From Burkholderia sp. BCC1644 (lineage in GTDB: Bacteria; Pseudomonadota; Gammaproteobacteria; Burkholderiales; Burkholderiaceae), in contig NZ_CADFEI010000011.1 of assembly GCF_902833225.1 (NCBI RefSeq), forward strand, positions 216,648 through 280,647: 64,000 nucleotides of DNA. The letters run 5' to 3'. The notes under the pieces were generated by a model. The model ran no database searches. It saw only the letters and a program-made list of their open reading frames with translations, and was not told the DNA's origin. Of this stretch, positions 51,735-59,685 are shown piece after piece. How positions within the stretch are numbered: position 1 is the stretch's first letter; each line of letters opens with the position of its first letter. The translations under genes were made by a program, and so were the position numbers.

Positions 51735-51961
51735 TGCGCCACCTCGGCGGCCGGATGCACGGGCGGCGTCACGCCCTGGCGCGCGAGCGCCATCGCTTCG
51801 CGCAGCACGTCGGCGTCGCCGATCTGGTTCGCGAGCAGCAGGATCAGCTTCGCGTTGACGAGCTGGCTGTCGCTGTCGGACAGGTCGCGATGCATGTCGA
51901 TCAGCGCTTCGTAGAACGCGTCGGGGTCAGCCAGGCGCGGGCGGGTGTCGAGTGAGGGCAT
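51731..51961 (-). CDS. DUF2783 small protein, candidate hydroxylase partner
   Basis: 76 residues, acidic, without signal peptide or membrane helix; helical segments DAFYEALIDMHRDLSDSDSQ and LVNAKLILLLANQIGD. It matches the DUF2783 family, whose genes sit next to flavin hydroxylases. In Pseudomonas putida U the 3-hydroxyphenylacetate hydroxylase consists of a flavoprotein (MhaA) and a very small second component (MhaB); position and size suggest that this protein has the MhaB role. The gene follows the hydroxylase gene by 27 bp. Confidence 0.8.
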   Translation of the reverse strand: MPSLDTRPRLADPDAFYEALIDMHRDLSDSDSQLVNAKLILLLANQIGDADVLREAMALARQGVTPPVHPAAEVAQ

Positions 51962-51988
51962 GACGGGTCTCCGGTATCTTTATCGTAT

Positions 51989-53650
51989 TCAGCGCGCGCA
52001 GGTTGCGCGCGCCAGTGCGTCGACGATCGCCTGACGGTCGAGCGTGCGCGTGCGTGCGCAGACGTGCTGATCGGGACGCAGCAGGTAGAACGTGCCCGGC
52101 TGCGCGTCGTAGCGTTGCGCGGCGAACCCGTCGACGTCCTCCACGACGTCGACGCCTGCCACCGGCTGCGCATGCCCGGCCGGCACGACGAGCACGGGCC
52201 GCACCGGCAGCGCGAGGCCGTCGACGGCCTTGGCCAGCGCGGCCGCATCGCCCGGCAACCCGAACAGCACGCCCGTGAAGCCGCCGCACAGACGCTGCAG
52301 CAACCAGCCCGACGCACCCTGCACGCGCACCGGCGCGTCGGCCGCCGCCGCGCCCGGCCGCATCGCGCAAGCAAATGCGTCGCCGCTGCGATCGGGCGTG
52401 TTCAACGGCGAATCGGCCAGCACCGCCGGCACCGACAGGCGACCGCTGTTCACGAGCTTGCGCGCGAACTCGCAGTCGCGCGCGAGCTTCAACGTCGCGT
52501 CGCGGAACACGCGCGACACCGCGCTCTTCGGCGTGATGAAGTCGGTCGAGCGCGTCGAGTTGCGGATGTTCTCGTCGGCCGCGAATTCGCGCTCGCTCGC
52601 ATACGTGTCGAGCAGGCTGTCGGCCGAGCGGCCGTCGAGCACGAGCTTCAGCTTCCATGCGAGGTTGTCCGCATCCTGCACGCCGCTGTTCGCGCCGCGC
52701 GCGCCGAACGGCGACACGCCGTGCGCGGAGTCGCCCGCGAACAGCACGCGGCCGTGGCGGAACGTGTCCATCCGCTGGCAGCGGAACGTATAGACGCTCA
52801 CCCATTCGAGTTCGAACTCGACATCCGGACCGAGCAGCGCGCGCACGCGCGGGATCACGCGCTCCGGCTGCTTCTCGGCGACGGGGTCGGCGTCCCAGCC
52901 GAGCTGGAAGTCGATGCGCCACACGTTATCGGGCTGGCGATGCAGCAGCACCGACTGGTTGCGGTGGAACGGCGGATCGAACCAGAACCAGCGCTCGGTC
53001 GGAAACTCCGCCTTCATCTTCACGTCGGCGATCAGGAAGCGGTCCTTGAACGTGCGGCCGTGGCTTTCGAGGCCCATCATCGTGCGCATCGGGCTGCGCG
53101 AACCGTCGGCCGCGATCACGTACCGCGCGTGCAGCGTCGCGACGCCGTCCGGGGTCTCGATCGTCAGCACCGCGTGTTCGGCCGACTGCGCGATGCCCGT
53201 CACCTTGTGCTTCCAGCGGATGTCGATGTTCGGCAGTTCGAATGCGCGGTCGGCCAGGTAGCCTTCGACGTAGTACTGCTGCAGGTTGATGAACGCGGGG
53301 CGCGCATGCCCTTCCTCGGGCAGCAGGTCGAACGCGTACAGCTGCTCGTCCTGCAGGAACACCTTGCCGACGTGCCAGCTCACGCCCTTGTCGACGAAGC
53401 GCTCGCCGCAGCCGAGCCGGTCGAAGATCTCGAGCGTGCGTTTCGCGAAGCAGATCGCGCGCGAACCGGTCGACAGCGTGTCGTCGTCGTCGAGCAGCAC
53501 GACGGGCACGCCCTGTTGCGCGAGGTCGATCGCGGCCGCGAGGCCCACCGGGCCCGCGCCGACGACGATCACCGGGTGGACGGCCGCGTCATGCGCGCGA
53601 GCGCGGTACTCGAACTTCAGCGTCTGGTAATCGATGCTCATGGTCGCCAT
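51989..53650 (-). CDS. FAD-dependent aromatic hydroxylase (MhpA/MhaA-like)
   Basis: 553 residues from ATG 53650 (GAGGAG three bases upstream); ATG 53641 is an alternative. FAD motif GAGPVG at 31-36 in VIVVGAGPVGLAAAIDLAQQG-type strand, the second motif in VIAADGSRSPMR, and the third in LFAGDSAHGVSPFGARGANS. The C-terminal part is thioredoxin-like as in phenol and 3-(3-hydroxyphenyl)propionate hydroxylases. Since the operon continues with a transporter and homogentisate genes, the likely reaction is 6-hydroxylation of 3-hydroxyphenylacetate to homogentisate. Substrate is inferred from context. Confidence 0.85.
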   Translation of the reverse strand: MATMSIDYQTLKFEYRARAHDAAVHPVIVVGAGPVGLAAAIDLAQQGVPVVLLDDDDTLSTGSRAICFAKRTLEIFDRLGCGERFVDKGVSWHVGKVFLQDEQLYAFDLLPEEGHARPAFINLQQYYVEGYLADRAFELPNIDIRWKHKVTGIAQSAEHAVLTIETPDGVATLHARYVIAADGSRSPMRTMMGLESHGRTFKDRFLIADVKMKAEFPTERWFWFDPPFHRNQSVLLHRQPDNVWRIDFQLGWDADPVAEKQPERVIPRVRALLGPDVEFELEWVSVYTFRCQRMDTFRHGRVLFAGDSAHGVSPFGARGANSGVQDADNLAWKLKLVLDGRSADSLLDTYASEREFAADENIRNSTRSTDFITPKSAVSRVFRDATLKLARDCEFARKLVNSGRLSVPAVLADSPLNTPDRSGDAFACAMRPGAAAADAPVRVQGASGWLLQRLCGGFTGVLFGLPGDAAALAKAVDGLALPVRPVLVVPAGHAQPVAGVDVVEDVDGFAAQRYDAQPGTFYLLRPDQHVCARTRTLDRQAIVDALARATCAR

Positions 53651-54002
53651 CCGCTCCTCAACCCTGCCGTACGTGCACCGGCACGCCCGTCGTTCCATTC
53701 GTCTCCTGCCGGCGCGCCTGCCCGCCTGTCCTGTCACCCGCCACGTCTCGCTCCTTGCTTCCTGTTGATTCGTGAACGGCGCCGTCTCGCGGCGCCCGCA
53801 TGCCGCATTTCTTGATCGGCGACAAATCTTGGATTTACGAATAGTAAAACCAATTACGAATAGTGAAATCAACGTAAACCCTAGGCGAGCGCGCCCGAAC
53901 GGGATAACCATATGAGTGAAACGCCAAGCCGAGCTTGGCGCGCGCTGCTAATATCGAGATACGAGGCGGCCCGTTCGGCCGCCGTTTTTCCTTCTTACGC
54001 CG
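53651..54002. other. Divergent intergenic region of the aromatic operon
   Basis: 352 bp between the flavin hydroxylase (minus) and an EAL-like gene (plus), no credible gene. It is GC-rich near the hydroxylase and AT-rich at 53815-53885, where two 19-bp repeats lie. Confidence 0.6.
53835..53872. repeat. Two adjacent 19-bp direct repeats, each a TTAC-GAATA-GT(A/G)A palindrome
   Basis: TTACGAATAGTAAAACCAA (53835-53853) is followed at once by TTACGAATAGTGAAATCAA (53854-53872), with two differences. The first unit with its preceding T forms a TTTAC-n5-GTAAA inverted repeat. Spacing of 19 bp (nearly two turns) puts the two on one face of the DNA. This is a probable double operator for the aromatic operon. 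Confidence 0.7.
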
Positions 54003-54806
54003 ATGATTCCGCCCACCATTCCCGAGCTGGTCGCCCGTGCCGGGCAACTGCCGTATCTGCGGGATCACCTCGCGCTTGCCGAAGGCGGCACCGCGAGCGC
54101 GAGTCTGCCCGAGCGCACGCTCGGCAGCGCCTACGAACCGATCTACGACGTGACGATGCCCGGCGCGCCGCAGTCGACGTCGTTCGCCGACGCGATCGAG
54201 CGCTACGGCGACGAGCTCGGCTTCCAGGCCGTCACCGTCGTCACGGGAGCGCCGCACGATCCGGTCGATTCGGCCATCGACGACCAGACGCTGGTCGCGA
54301 TCGACCGCCTGTCACGCGCGCTGCATGCGATCAACTTCTTCGGGGCGCAGCGCCACGGGCTGCTGTTCCTGCGCGTGCACGAACGGCTGCTGAAGAGCGT
54401 GAAGTACGACCACGGCAAGCATTTCTCGTCGGTGCTGCAACGCTTCGGGCTGCCGCCCGAGCGGATCGTGATCGAGCTGCCGGCGGTCGCGGTCGCGCAC
54501 AAGACTTTCCTCGGCTACCTGACGCGCAGCTACCAGCATCACGGCTTCAAGGTCGCGGACAAGCTGCCCGATCCGGGCCGCATCCTCGCGGTCGAATCGG
54601 ACATGGCGCGCCCCGACTTCATCAAGATGGATGCGGGCATCGCGTTGCGCGACGGGATGGTCAAGGCGCTCGTCGCCTATGCGCAGCGCGTGCGGATTCC
54701 GCTGATCTTCGACGGCGTCGTCGACGAGACGCAGTGCGAATTGCTGCGCCAGTACGACGTGCGGTTCATGCAAGGGCCCGTGTTTGCGAAGGTCGTGACG
54801 GCCTGA
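54003..54806 (+). CDS. Degenerate EAL-domain protein
   Basis: 267 residues. The EAL barrel order can be followed: SAYEPIYDV (strand 1), LLFLRVHERLL, RIVIELPAVAV (in place of ELTE), PDFIKMDAG (in place of KID), IFDGVVDETQCELL (in place of AEGVET) and RFMQGPVFAK (in place of QGYLF). The E-x-L motif is missing, as are the Asn, DD and second Glu that bind metal in active c-di-GMP phosphodiesterases. It is most likely inactive and may bind c-di-GMP or a protein partner. It has no sensor or GGDEF domain. Confidence 0.8.
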   Translation: MIPPTIPELVARAGQLPYLRDHLALAEGGTASASLPERTLGSAYEPIYDVTMPGAPQSTSFADAIERYGDELGFQAVTVVTGAPHDPVDSAIDDQTLVAIDRLSRALHAINFFGAQRHGLLFLRVHERLLKSVKYDHGKHFSSVLQRFGLPPERIVIELPAVAVAHKTFLGYLTRSYQHHGFKVADKLPDPGRILAVESDMARPDFIKMDAGIALRDGMVKALVAYAQRVRIPLIFDGVVDETQCELLRQYDVRFMQGPVFAKVVTA

Positions 54807-54956
54807 GGGAATCGAATCGGCGGCGTGCACGAAGCGGCACGCCGGATGGCGGGATCGGCTGGTCAGCCGCTGATGAAATTGGGGGCAGGTCAGGCGTCGT
54901 GATGCGCAGCCCGACCTCTACGGGGTTCCCCGCCGAACGTGCGGCAACCCTCGTCA

Positions 54957-55075
54957 CGCGCTTTCGTCGCTATCGAGTGCCGACGCTCGATGCTCTTCCA
55001 CCATCGTCGTACCGGGCAGTTCGTCACCGCCCGCGACGCCCGGAAGACGATCGCCATGCACGCACTTCCACGCCT
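54957..55075 (-). pseudogene. Decayed remnant of a second GFA-family gene (3' end)
   Basis: Just after the stop of the GFA gene, the minus strand encodes the segment AWKCVHGDRLPGVAGGDELP, which aligns with the last residues of the intact protein (AWHVWYGDRFPGVEVDDDLP). The DNA at about 54998-55075 resembles 55098-55180 over most of its length. No corresponding 5' part with the zinc cysteines is present. It looks like a leftover of a tandem duplication. Confidence 0.65.
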
Positions 55076-55092
55076 TCCTTGCTGACGAACGC

Positions 55093-55503
55093 CTAAGGTC
55101 TTCCACCGTCGTCGTATTTGGGCAGATCGTCATCGACCTCGACGCCCGGGAAGCGATCGCCATACCAGACGTGCCAGGCCGGACGCAGCCGCGACGGCTC
55201 GTCGAGCGTCGCCGAATTGATCTCGACCGTTTCCGGGGCATCGGTCAGCCGGAATTCGAGTTGCGCGCCGCAGCGTCCGCAGAAACGCCGTTCGCCCCAC
55301 GCGCTCGACGCGTAGACGGTCGGCTCGCCCTGCAGGTATTCGAATGCATCGATCGGCACCGATGCCGATGCGACGACCGCCGCGCCGGTCGTGCGCTGGC
55401 AGAGCCGGCAATGGCAGAAACCGGCGTCGGTCGGAACGCCGGCAATCCGGTAGCGAATCGCGCCGCATGCGCAACCGCCTTCCATCGTTTCCGGGTGGGA
55501 CAT
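55093..55503 (-). CDS. GFA-family (glutathione-dependent formaldehyde-activating-like) zinc protein
   Basis: 136 residues. Seven cysteines mark the two zinc sites of the family: Cys11 and Cys13 (GGCACG), Cys30, Cys32 and Cys35 (FCHCRLC), and Cys75 and Cys78 (FCGRCG). GFA proteins were named for activating formaldehyde with glutathione; for most members the true function is unknown. The C-terminal end is partly repeated in the adjacent remnant. Confidence 0.88.
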   Translation of the reverse strand: MSHPETMEGGCACGAIRYRIAGVPTDAGFCHCRLCQRTTGAAVVASASVPIDAFEYLQGEPTVYASSAWGERRFCGRCGAQLEFRLTDAPETVEINSATLDEPSRLRPAWHVWYGDRFPGVEVDDDLPKYDDGGRP

Positions 55504-55652
55504 CGCGAACCTCGTCGTCAGGAAGCGGGTGAACGATGATGAGCGCGGTTCGTTCCGGTTGCAATGGATGGCAACGGCGCTGCTCTCGCCTGCCTCCGCA
55601 GGTACCTGCGTCACGCGGCGCGCGGCGGCGGCCATTGCCGCACGCGCCGCAC

Positions 55653-56444
55653 TCAGGCCGTCTGCCCGAGCCGTTGCGCGAGCGCCTTCAGCTTCGGCCC
55701 GATCTGCGTGCGAAACACCGCCTCGTCCATCGACGACGCGGGACCGCTGCAGCTCAGGATCAGCCAGCGTCCCTCGCGCGGCTCGCGAAACGGCACGGCC
55801 GCCGCGTTCACGTCCATGTGCCACGCGCGGAACGAATAACAGCACCCGCCCGCCGAGAACTCGGCCACCGCGTGCTGCGCGGCGGTGACGAGCGTATCGG
55901 CGTCGGCCGCGCCGCCGGCCGCGCGGTGCAGCTCCGCGTAGAGCGCGCGGCGCACGTCCTCAGGCTGCACGGCCAGGTACGCACGCCCCATCGAGCTCGT
56001 CAGCATCGACAGCCGCGAACCGGGCGCGAGCCCGAGCGTCAGCGCCGTCTCGCTGCGGATCGTCTCCAGATAGATCATGTCGAGCCCGTCGCGGCAGCCG
56101 AGCGACACGGCCGCGCCGATCTCGCGCGCGAGCGCCTGCATGTGCGGCCGCGCAAGGTCGATCGTCCCCGAACCCGACAGCAGCGCGTAGCCGAGCGACA
56201 GCACGCCGGCGTCGAGCGCATACTTTCCGAGCGTCTCGTCGTAGCGCAGATAACCGAGCACGGTCAGCGTATAGGCGAGCCGGTTCACGGTCGCCTTCGG
56301 CAACCCCGTGCGCTCCGCGAAGTCGCGGTTGCCGAGCATCGTCTCGCCGGGCCGGAATGCGCGCAGCAGGTCGAGCCCGCGCGCGAGCGCGACGACGAAC
56401 TTGCGCTCGTCGATCGTGGTTTCGTCGTTGGTTGAAAGAGTCAT
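55653..56444 (-). CDS. IclR-family transcriptional regulator
   Basis: 263 residues. N-terminal winged helix-turn-helix (LGNRDFAERTGLPKATVNRL, about 37-56) and C-terminal IclR effector domain (GAAVSLGCRDGLDMIYLE; ending near SSMDEAVFRTQIGPKLKALA). The family includes PcaR and PobR, which activate or repress aromatic and acid degradation. It is divergent from the glutaryl-CoA dehydrogenase gene, with a 17-bp palindrome in the 115-bp gap, and is its probable regulator. Confidence 0.92.
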   Translation of the reverse strand: MTLSTNDETTIDERKFVVALARGLDLLRAFRPGETMLGNRDFAERTGLPKATVNRLAYTLTVLGYLRYDETLGKYALDAGVLSLGYALLSGSGTIDLARPHMQALAREIGAAVSLGCRDGLDMIYLETIRSETALTLGLAPGSRLSMLTSSMGRAYLAVQPEDVRRALYAELHRAAGGAADADTLVTAAQHAVAEFSAGGCCYSFRAWHMDVNAAAVPFREPREGRWLILSCSGPASSMDEAVFRTQIGPKLKALAQRLGQTA

Positions 56445-56478
56445 CTGGTGCTACACTGGGTTCGATTTGCAAAACATT

Positions 56479-56495
56479 GTTCCGCACAGCGGAAC
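56479..56495. promoter_or_regulatory. Putative IclR-type operator GTTCCGC-n3-GCGGAAC
   Basis: GTTCCGCACAGCGGAAC is a perfect seven-base inverted repeat with a three-base spacer, 35 bp before the IclR start and 65 bp before the gcdH start. IclR-family operators commonly take the form of such short GTTCC/GGAAC palindromes. It may control both genes. Confidence 0.65.
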
Positions 56496-56559
56496 TACAG
56501 TCAAGCGAACTTTTGGCATGGGGCCCGGCTGGAAGACCGGACCAACAGGAGATGAAACG

Positions 56560-57747
56560 ATGACCGCTGCAACTTTTCATTGGGACGATCCGCTGCTGCT
56601 CGACCAGCAACTGACCGAAGAAGAGCGGATGATCCGCGATGCGGCGCAGGCGTACGCACAGGACAAGCTCGCGCCGCGCGTCACCGAGGCGTTCCGCCAC
56701 GAGCGCACCGACGCGGCCATCTTTCGCGAGATGGGCGAAATCGGCCTGCTCGGCCCGACGATTCCCGAGGAATACGGCGGCCCCGGCCTCAATTACGTCA
56801 GCTACGGACTGATCGCGCGCGAAGTCGAGCGCGTCGATTCGGGCTACCGGTCGATGATGTCCGTGCAGTCGTCGCTCGTGATGGTGCCGATCTACGAATT
56901 CGGCTCGGACGCGCAAAAGCAAAAATACCTGCCGAAGCTCGCGACCGGCGAATGGATCGGCTGCTTCGGGCTGACCGAGCCGAACCACGGCTCCGACCCG
57001 GGCAGCATGGTCACGCGCGCGAAGAAGGTGCCCGGCGGCTATTCGCTGTCCGGCGCGAAGATGTGGATCACGAACTCGCCGATCGCCGACGTGTTCGTCG
57101 TGTGGGCAAAGCTCGAAGAGAACGGCAAGGACGCGATCCGCGGCTTCATCCTCGAGAAGGGCTGGAAGGGCCTGTCGGCGCCCACCATCCACGGCAAGGT
57201 CGGGTTGCGCGCGTCGATCACCGGCGAGATCGTCCTCGACGAGGTGTTCGTGCCGGAAGAGAACCTGATGCCGAACGTGAGCGGCCTGCGCGGCCCGTTC
57301 ACGTGCCTGAACTCGGCACGCTACGGGATCGCGTGGGGCGCGCTCGGCGCCGCCGAATCCTGCTGGCACACCGCGCGCCAGTACGTGCTCGACCGCCAGC
57401 AGTTCGGCCGGCCGCTCGCCGCGAACCAGCTGATCCAGAAGAAGCTCGCCGACATGCAGACCGAAATCACGCTCGGCCTCCAAGGCGTGCTGCGCCTCGG
57501 CCGGATGAAGGACGAAGGCACGGCGGCCGTCGAGATCACGTCGATCATGAAGCGCAATTCGTGCGGCAAGTCGCTCGACATCGCCCGCCTCGCGCGCGAC
57601 ATGCTCGGCGGCAACGGCATCTCCGATGAATTCGGCGTCGCACGCCACCTCGTGAACCTCGAAGTGGTCAACACGTACGAAGGCACGCACGACATCCATG
57701 CACTGATCCTCGGCCGCGCGCAGACGGGCATCCAGGCATTCTTCTGA
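56560..57747 (+). CDS. gcdH: Glutaryl-CoA dehydrogenase
   Basis: 395 residues from 56560 (AGGAGATG just upstream). The acyl-CoA dehydrogenase fold is complete: GCFGLTEPNHGSDPGSM (FAD/substrate loop), MWITNSPIADVFVVW, and the catalytic base Glu374 in NTYEGTHDIHALILGRAQTG (shown in part: NTYEGTHDIHALILG). The Arg in the YGLIAREVERVDSGYRS region is that of glutaryl-CoA dehydrogenases. It converts glutaryl-CoA to crotonyl-CoA in lysine and tryptophan breakdown. Its likely regulator is the divergent IclR protein. Confidence 0.95.
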   Translation: MTAATFHWDDPLLLDQQLTEEERMIRDAAQAYAQDKLAPRVTEAFRHERTDAAIFREMGEIGLLGPTIPEEYGGPGLNYVSYGLIAREVERVDSGYRSMMSVQSSLVMVPIYEFGSDAQKQKYLPKLATGEWIGCFGLTEPNHGSDPGSMVTRAKKVPGGYSLSGAKMWITNSPIADVFVVWAKLEENGKDAIRGFILEKGWKGLSAPTIHGKVGLRASITGEIVLDEVFVPEENLMPNVSGLRGPFTCLNSARYGIAWGALGAAESCWHTARQYVLDRQQFGRPLAANQLIQKKLADMQTEITLGLQGVLRLGRMKDEGTAAVEITSIMKRNSCGKSLDIARLARDMLGGNGISDEFGVARHLVNLEVVNTYEGTHDIHALILGRAQTGIQAFF

Positions 57748-57800
57748 TCATCCGGACGTGACGCACGCGGTGGCGACGCCGCGTGTGCGCCACCAAGCAA

Positions 57801-57834
57801 ACGGCCCGCCCGGCATCACTGCCGGGCGGGCCGT
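57801..57834. terminator. Terminator between gcdH and the peroxiredoxin gene
   Basis: Perfect 15-bp stem (ACGGCCCGCCCGGCA / TGCCGGGCGGGCCGT) with a TCAC loop between two convergent genes, 53 bp from the gcdH stop and 35 bp from the peroxiredoxin stop. T-rich flanks are weak but present. Confidence 0.82.
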
Positions 57835-57869
57835 TGTTCATCGGAACCGCGGTTCCGGGCCGCCGATGC

Positions 57870-58508
57870 TTACTTGTTCGGCTGCGGCGTCAGGCGCAGA
57901 TACGGACGCACCGCGTTGAAGCCCTTCGGGAAACGCTTCTTCAGCTCTTCCGGATCCTGCAGCGACGGCACGATCACGACGTCGTCGCCATCCTTCCAGT
58001 TGCCGGGCGTCGCGACCTTGTAGTTGTCGGTCAGCTGCAGCGAGTCGATCACGCGCAGCACTTCGTCGAAGTTGCGTCCCGTGCTGGCCGGATAGGTGAT
58101 CGTGAGCCGCACTTTCTTGTTCGGGTCGATCACGAACAGCGAGCGCACCGTCAGCGTTTCGTTCGCGTTCGGGTGGATCATGTCGTACAGCTGCGAAACC
58201 TTGCGGTCCGCATCGGCGATGATCGGGAAGCCAACGACCGTCGACTGCGTTTCGTTGATGTCGTTGATCCAGCCCTTGTGCGATTCGACACCGTCGACCG
58301 ACAGCGCGATCACCTTCACATTGCGTTTCTCGAATTCGCCCTTCAGCTTCGAGGTGAGCCCCAGTTCCGTCGTGCACACCGGCGTGTAGTCGGCCGGATG
58401 GGAGAACAGGACGCCCCAGCTGTTGCCGAGCCAGTCGTGAAACTTGATGGTGCCCAGGCTCGATTCCTGCTCGAAATCCGGTGCGATGTCGCCAAGACGC
58501 AGACTCAT
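57870..58508 (-). CDS. 1-Cys peroxiredoxin (Prx6/LsfA-like)
   Basis: 212 residues. The peroxidatic Cys45 is in the canonical PVCTTELG motif; no resolving Cys is seen, as expected for Prx6-type enzymes, which are re-reduced by external thiols. The C-terminal arm (about 160-212) with VVIVPSLQDPEELKKRF is typical. It detoxifies peroxides in the cytoplasm and in pseudomonads the LsfA homologue is linked to stress and virulence. A 318-bp promoter region lies upstream. Confidence 0.94.
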   Translation of the reverse strand: MSLRLGDIAPDFEQESSLGTIKFHDWLGNSWGVLFSHPADYTPVCTTELGLTSKLKGEFEKRNVKVIALSVDGVESHKGWINDINETQSTVVGFPIIADADRKVSQLYDMIHPNANETLTVRSLFVIDPNKKVRLTITYPASTGRNFDEVLRVIDSLQLTDNYKVATPGNWKDGDDVVIVPSLQDPEELKKRFPKGFNAVRPYLRLTPQPNK

Positions 58509-58826
58509 GGTGTTCCCTCCTCGAACGATGCTGGTTGAAACCGCGCGCTGGACAGCGCGGGAAAGTCCATTAGCTTACGGGAAGCAATGGGCCGTGCGAA
58601 CGAATATTCCGTTTGATATTCATACTTTTTTGTCATTTTTACCCGGCGTCGGGGCGGGACGGTCGGCCACGCGGGAAACTTTTCACCTCGTTTGCCGCTC
58701 TGTTCATGATTACAAGTCGTTTACCATGCGGTCTTGCACTGCCGCCGTGTGTGTTCCCGGCTCGCCAGCAGGCAGGGGTTTCGCTAGGATGTGAACCTGC
58801 AGCATGACAGCACGAAGGGAGTTGCA
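58509..58826. other. Divergent region between peroxiredoxin and DUF883 genes
   Basis: 318 bp without a credible gene, with an AT-rich patch at 58595-58650. It carries the promoters of both neighbours. No OxyR site could be assigned by eye. Confidence 0.5.
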
Positions 58827-59129
58827 ATGTCGGAAATCAACAAGGAGAAACTGATGTCGGATATCAAAACCGTTCTCTCGGACGCCGAAGACCTGCTCAA
58901 GCAAGCAGCGAGCAGCACGGGCGACCGTGCGGCCGAGCTGCGCGAAAAGGCAATGTCGCGCCTGAAGCAGGCCAAGGAAAAGGCGGCCGACGTCCAGGTC
59001 GTGGTGGTCGAGAAAGGCAAGAAGGCCGCACGTGCGACCGACGATTATGTGCACGAGCACCCGTGGACGTCGATCGGCGTGGCCGCCGGCGTCGGCGTGC
59101 TGATCGGCCTGCTGATCAACCGCAAGTAA
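58827..59129 (+). CDS. DUF883/ElaB-YqjD-like membrane-anchored protein
   Basis: 100 residues from ATG 58827 (GGGAG upstream); a longer start at 58791 is less likely. A long amphipathic helix (KLMSDIKTVLSDAEDLLKQA to about 75) is followed by a C-terminal membrane helix (SIGVAAGVGVLIGLLI). ElaB and YqjD of E. coli are such C-tail-anchored proteins; YqjD binds ribosomes in stationary phase. It heads a trio with YqjE-like and DUF3318-like genes. Confidence 0.88.
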   Translation: MSEINKEKLMSDIKTVLSDAEDLLKQAASSTGDRAAELREKAMSRLKQAKEKAADVQVVVVEKGKKAARATDDYVHEHPWTSIGVAAGVGVLIGLLINRK

Positions 59130-59189
59130 CGCGCTCTGCGCCGTTTCGTCCCGCGGGCCGCATCGCGCGGCCCGCGGGCGTCGAAGCCA

Positions 59190-59215
59190 GCCGGCGGTTT
59201 CCGCCGGCCGGCTTT
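59190..59215 (+). terminator. Hairpin between DUF883 and YqjE-like genes, possible attenuator
   Basis: Eight-base stem GCCGGCGG / CCGCCGGC with a three-base loop, followed by CGGCTTTGTCC. It is a weak terminator that could reduce expression of downstream genes. Confidence 0.5.
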
Positions 59216-59252
59216 GTCCTAGCTGCTCACTGCACGCGCACGCACCTCATCC

Positions 59253-59642
59253 ATGACGACAGACACCACCTCGCAGCCGTCCGGCCAAGGACCGCTGCGC
59301 CGCCTCGTCGGCTCCGTGATCGGACTTCTGCAGACGCGCCTCGAACTGGTGGGCATCGAGCTTGCCGAGGAGAAGGAGCGCCTGATGGGCGTGCTGTTCC
59401 TCGGGCTCGCCGCGATGATGCTCGCGACGATGGCGCTCATCAGCCTGACCGTGCTCGTCGCGATCGCGTTCTGGGATACCTATCGCTGGCAGTCGCTCGC
59501 GGCCATCACCGCACTGTATGCCGCGGGCGGCATCGTGTGCGCGTTGAAGGCACGTTCGGGCCTGCGCGATGCGCCGACCGTGTTCGAGGCGACGCTCGCC
59601 GAACTCGAGAAAGACCGCGAACTGTTCCGCGGCAAGCCGTGA
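59253..59642 (+). CDS. YqjE/phage-holin-like (DUF1469) membrane protein
   Basis: 129 residues. Two membrane helices: about 50-72 (MGVLFLGLAAMMLATMALISL) and about 85-105 (SLAAITALYAAGGIVCAL), preceded by an amphipathic helix (LLQTRLELVGIELAEEKERL). It matches the YqjE family, usually encoded between YqjD and YqjK. The function is unknown; envelope stress is suspected. Confidence 0.85.
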   Translation: MTTDTTSQPSGQGPLRRLVGSVIGLLQTRLELVGIELAEEKERLMGVLFLGLAAMMLATMALISLTVLVAIAFWDTYRWQSLAAITALYAAGGIVCALKARSGLRDAPTVFEATLAELEKDRELFRGKP

Positions 59643-59685
59643 GCGCAATCGCGCTCACCCCTCCCACCTACTTCGCCGACGCGCC

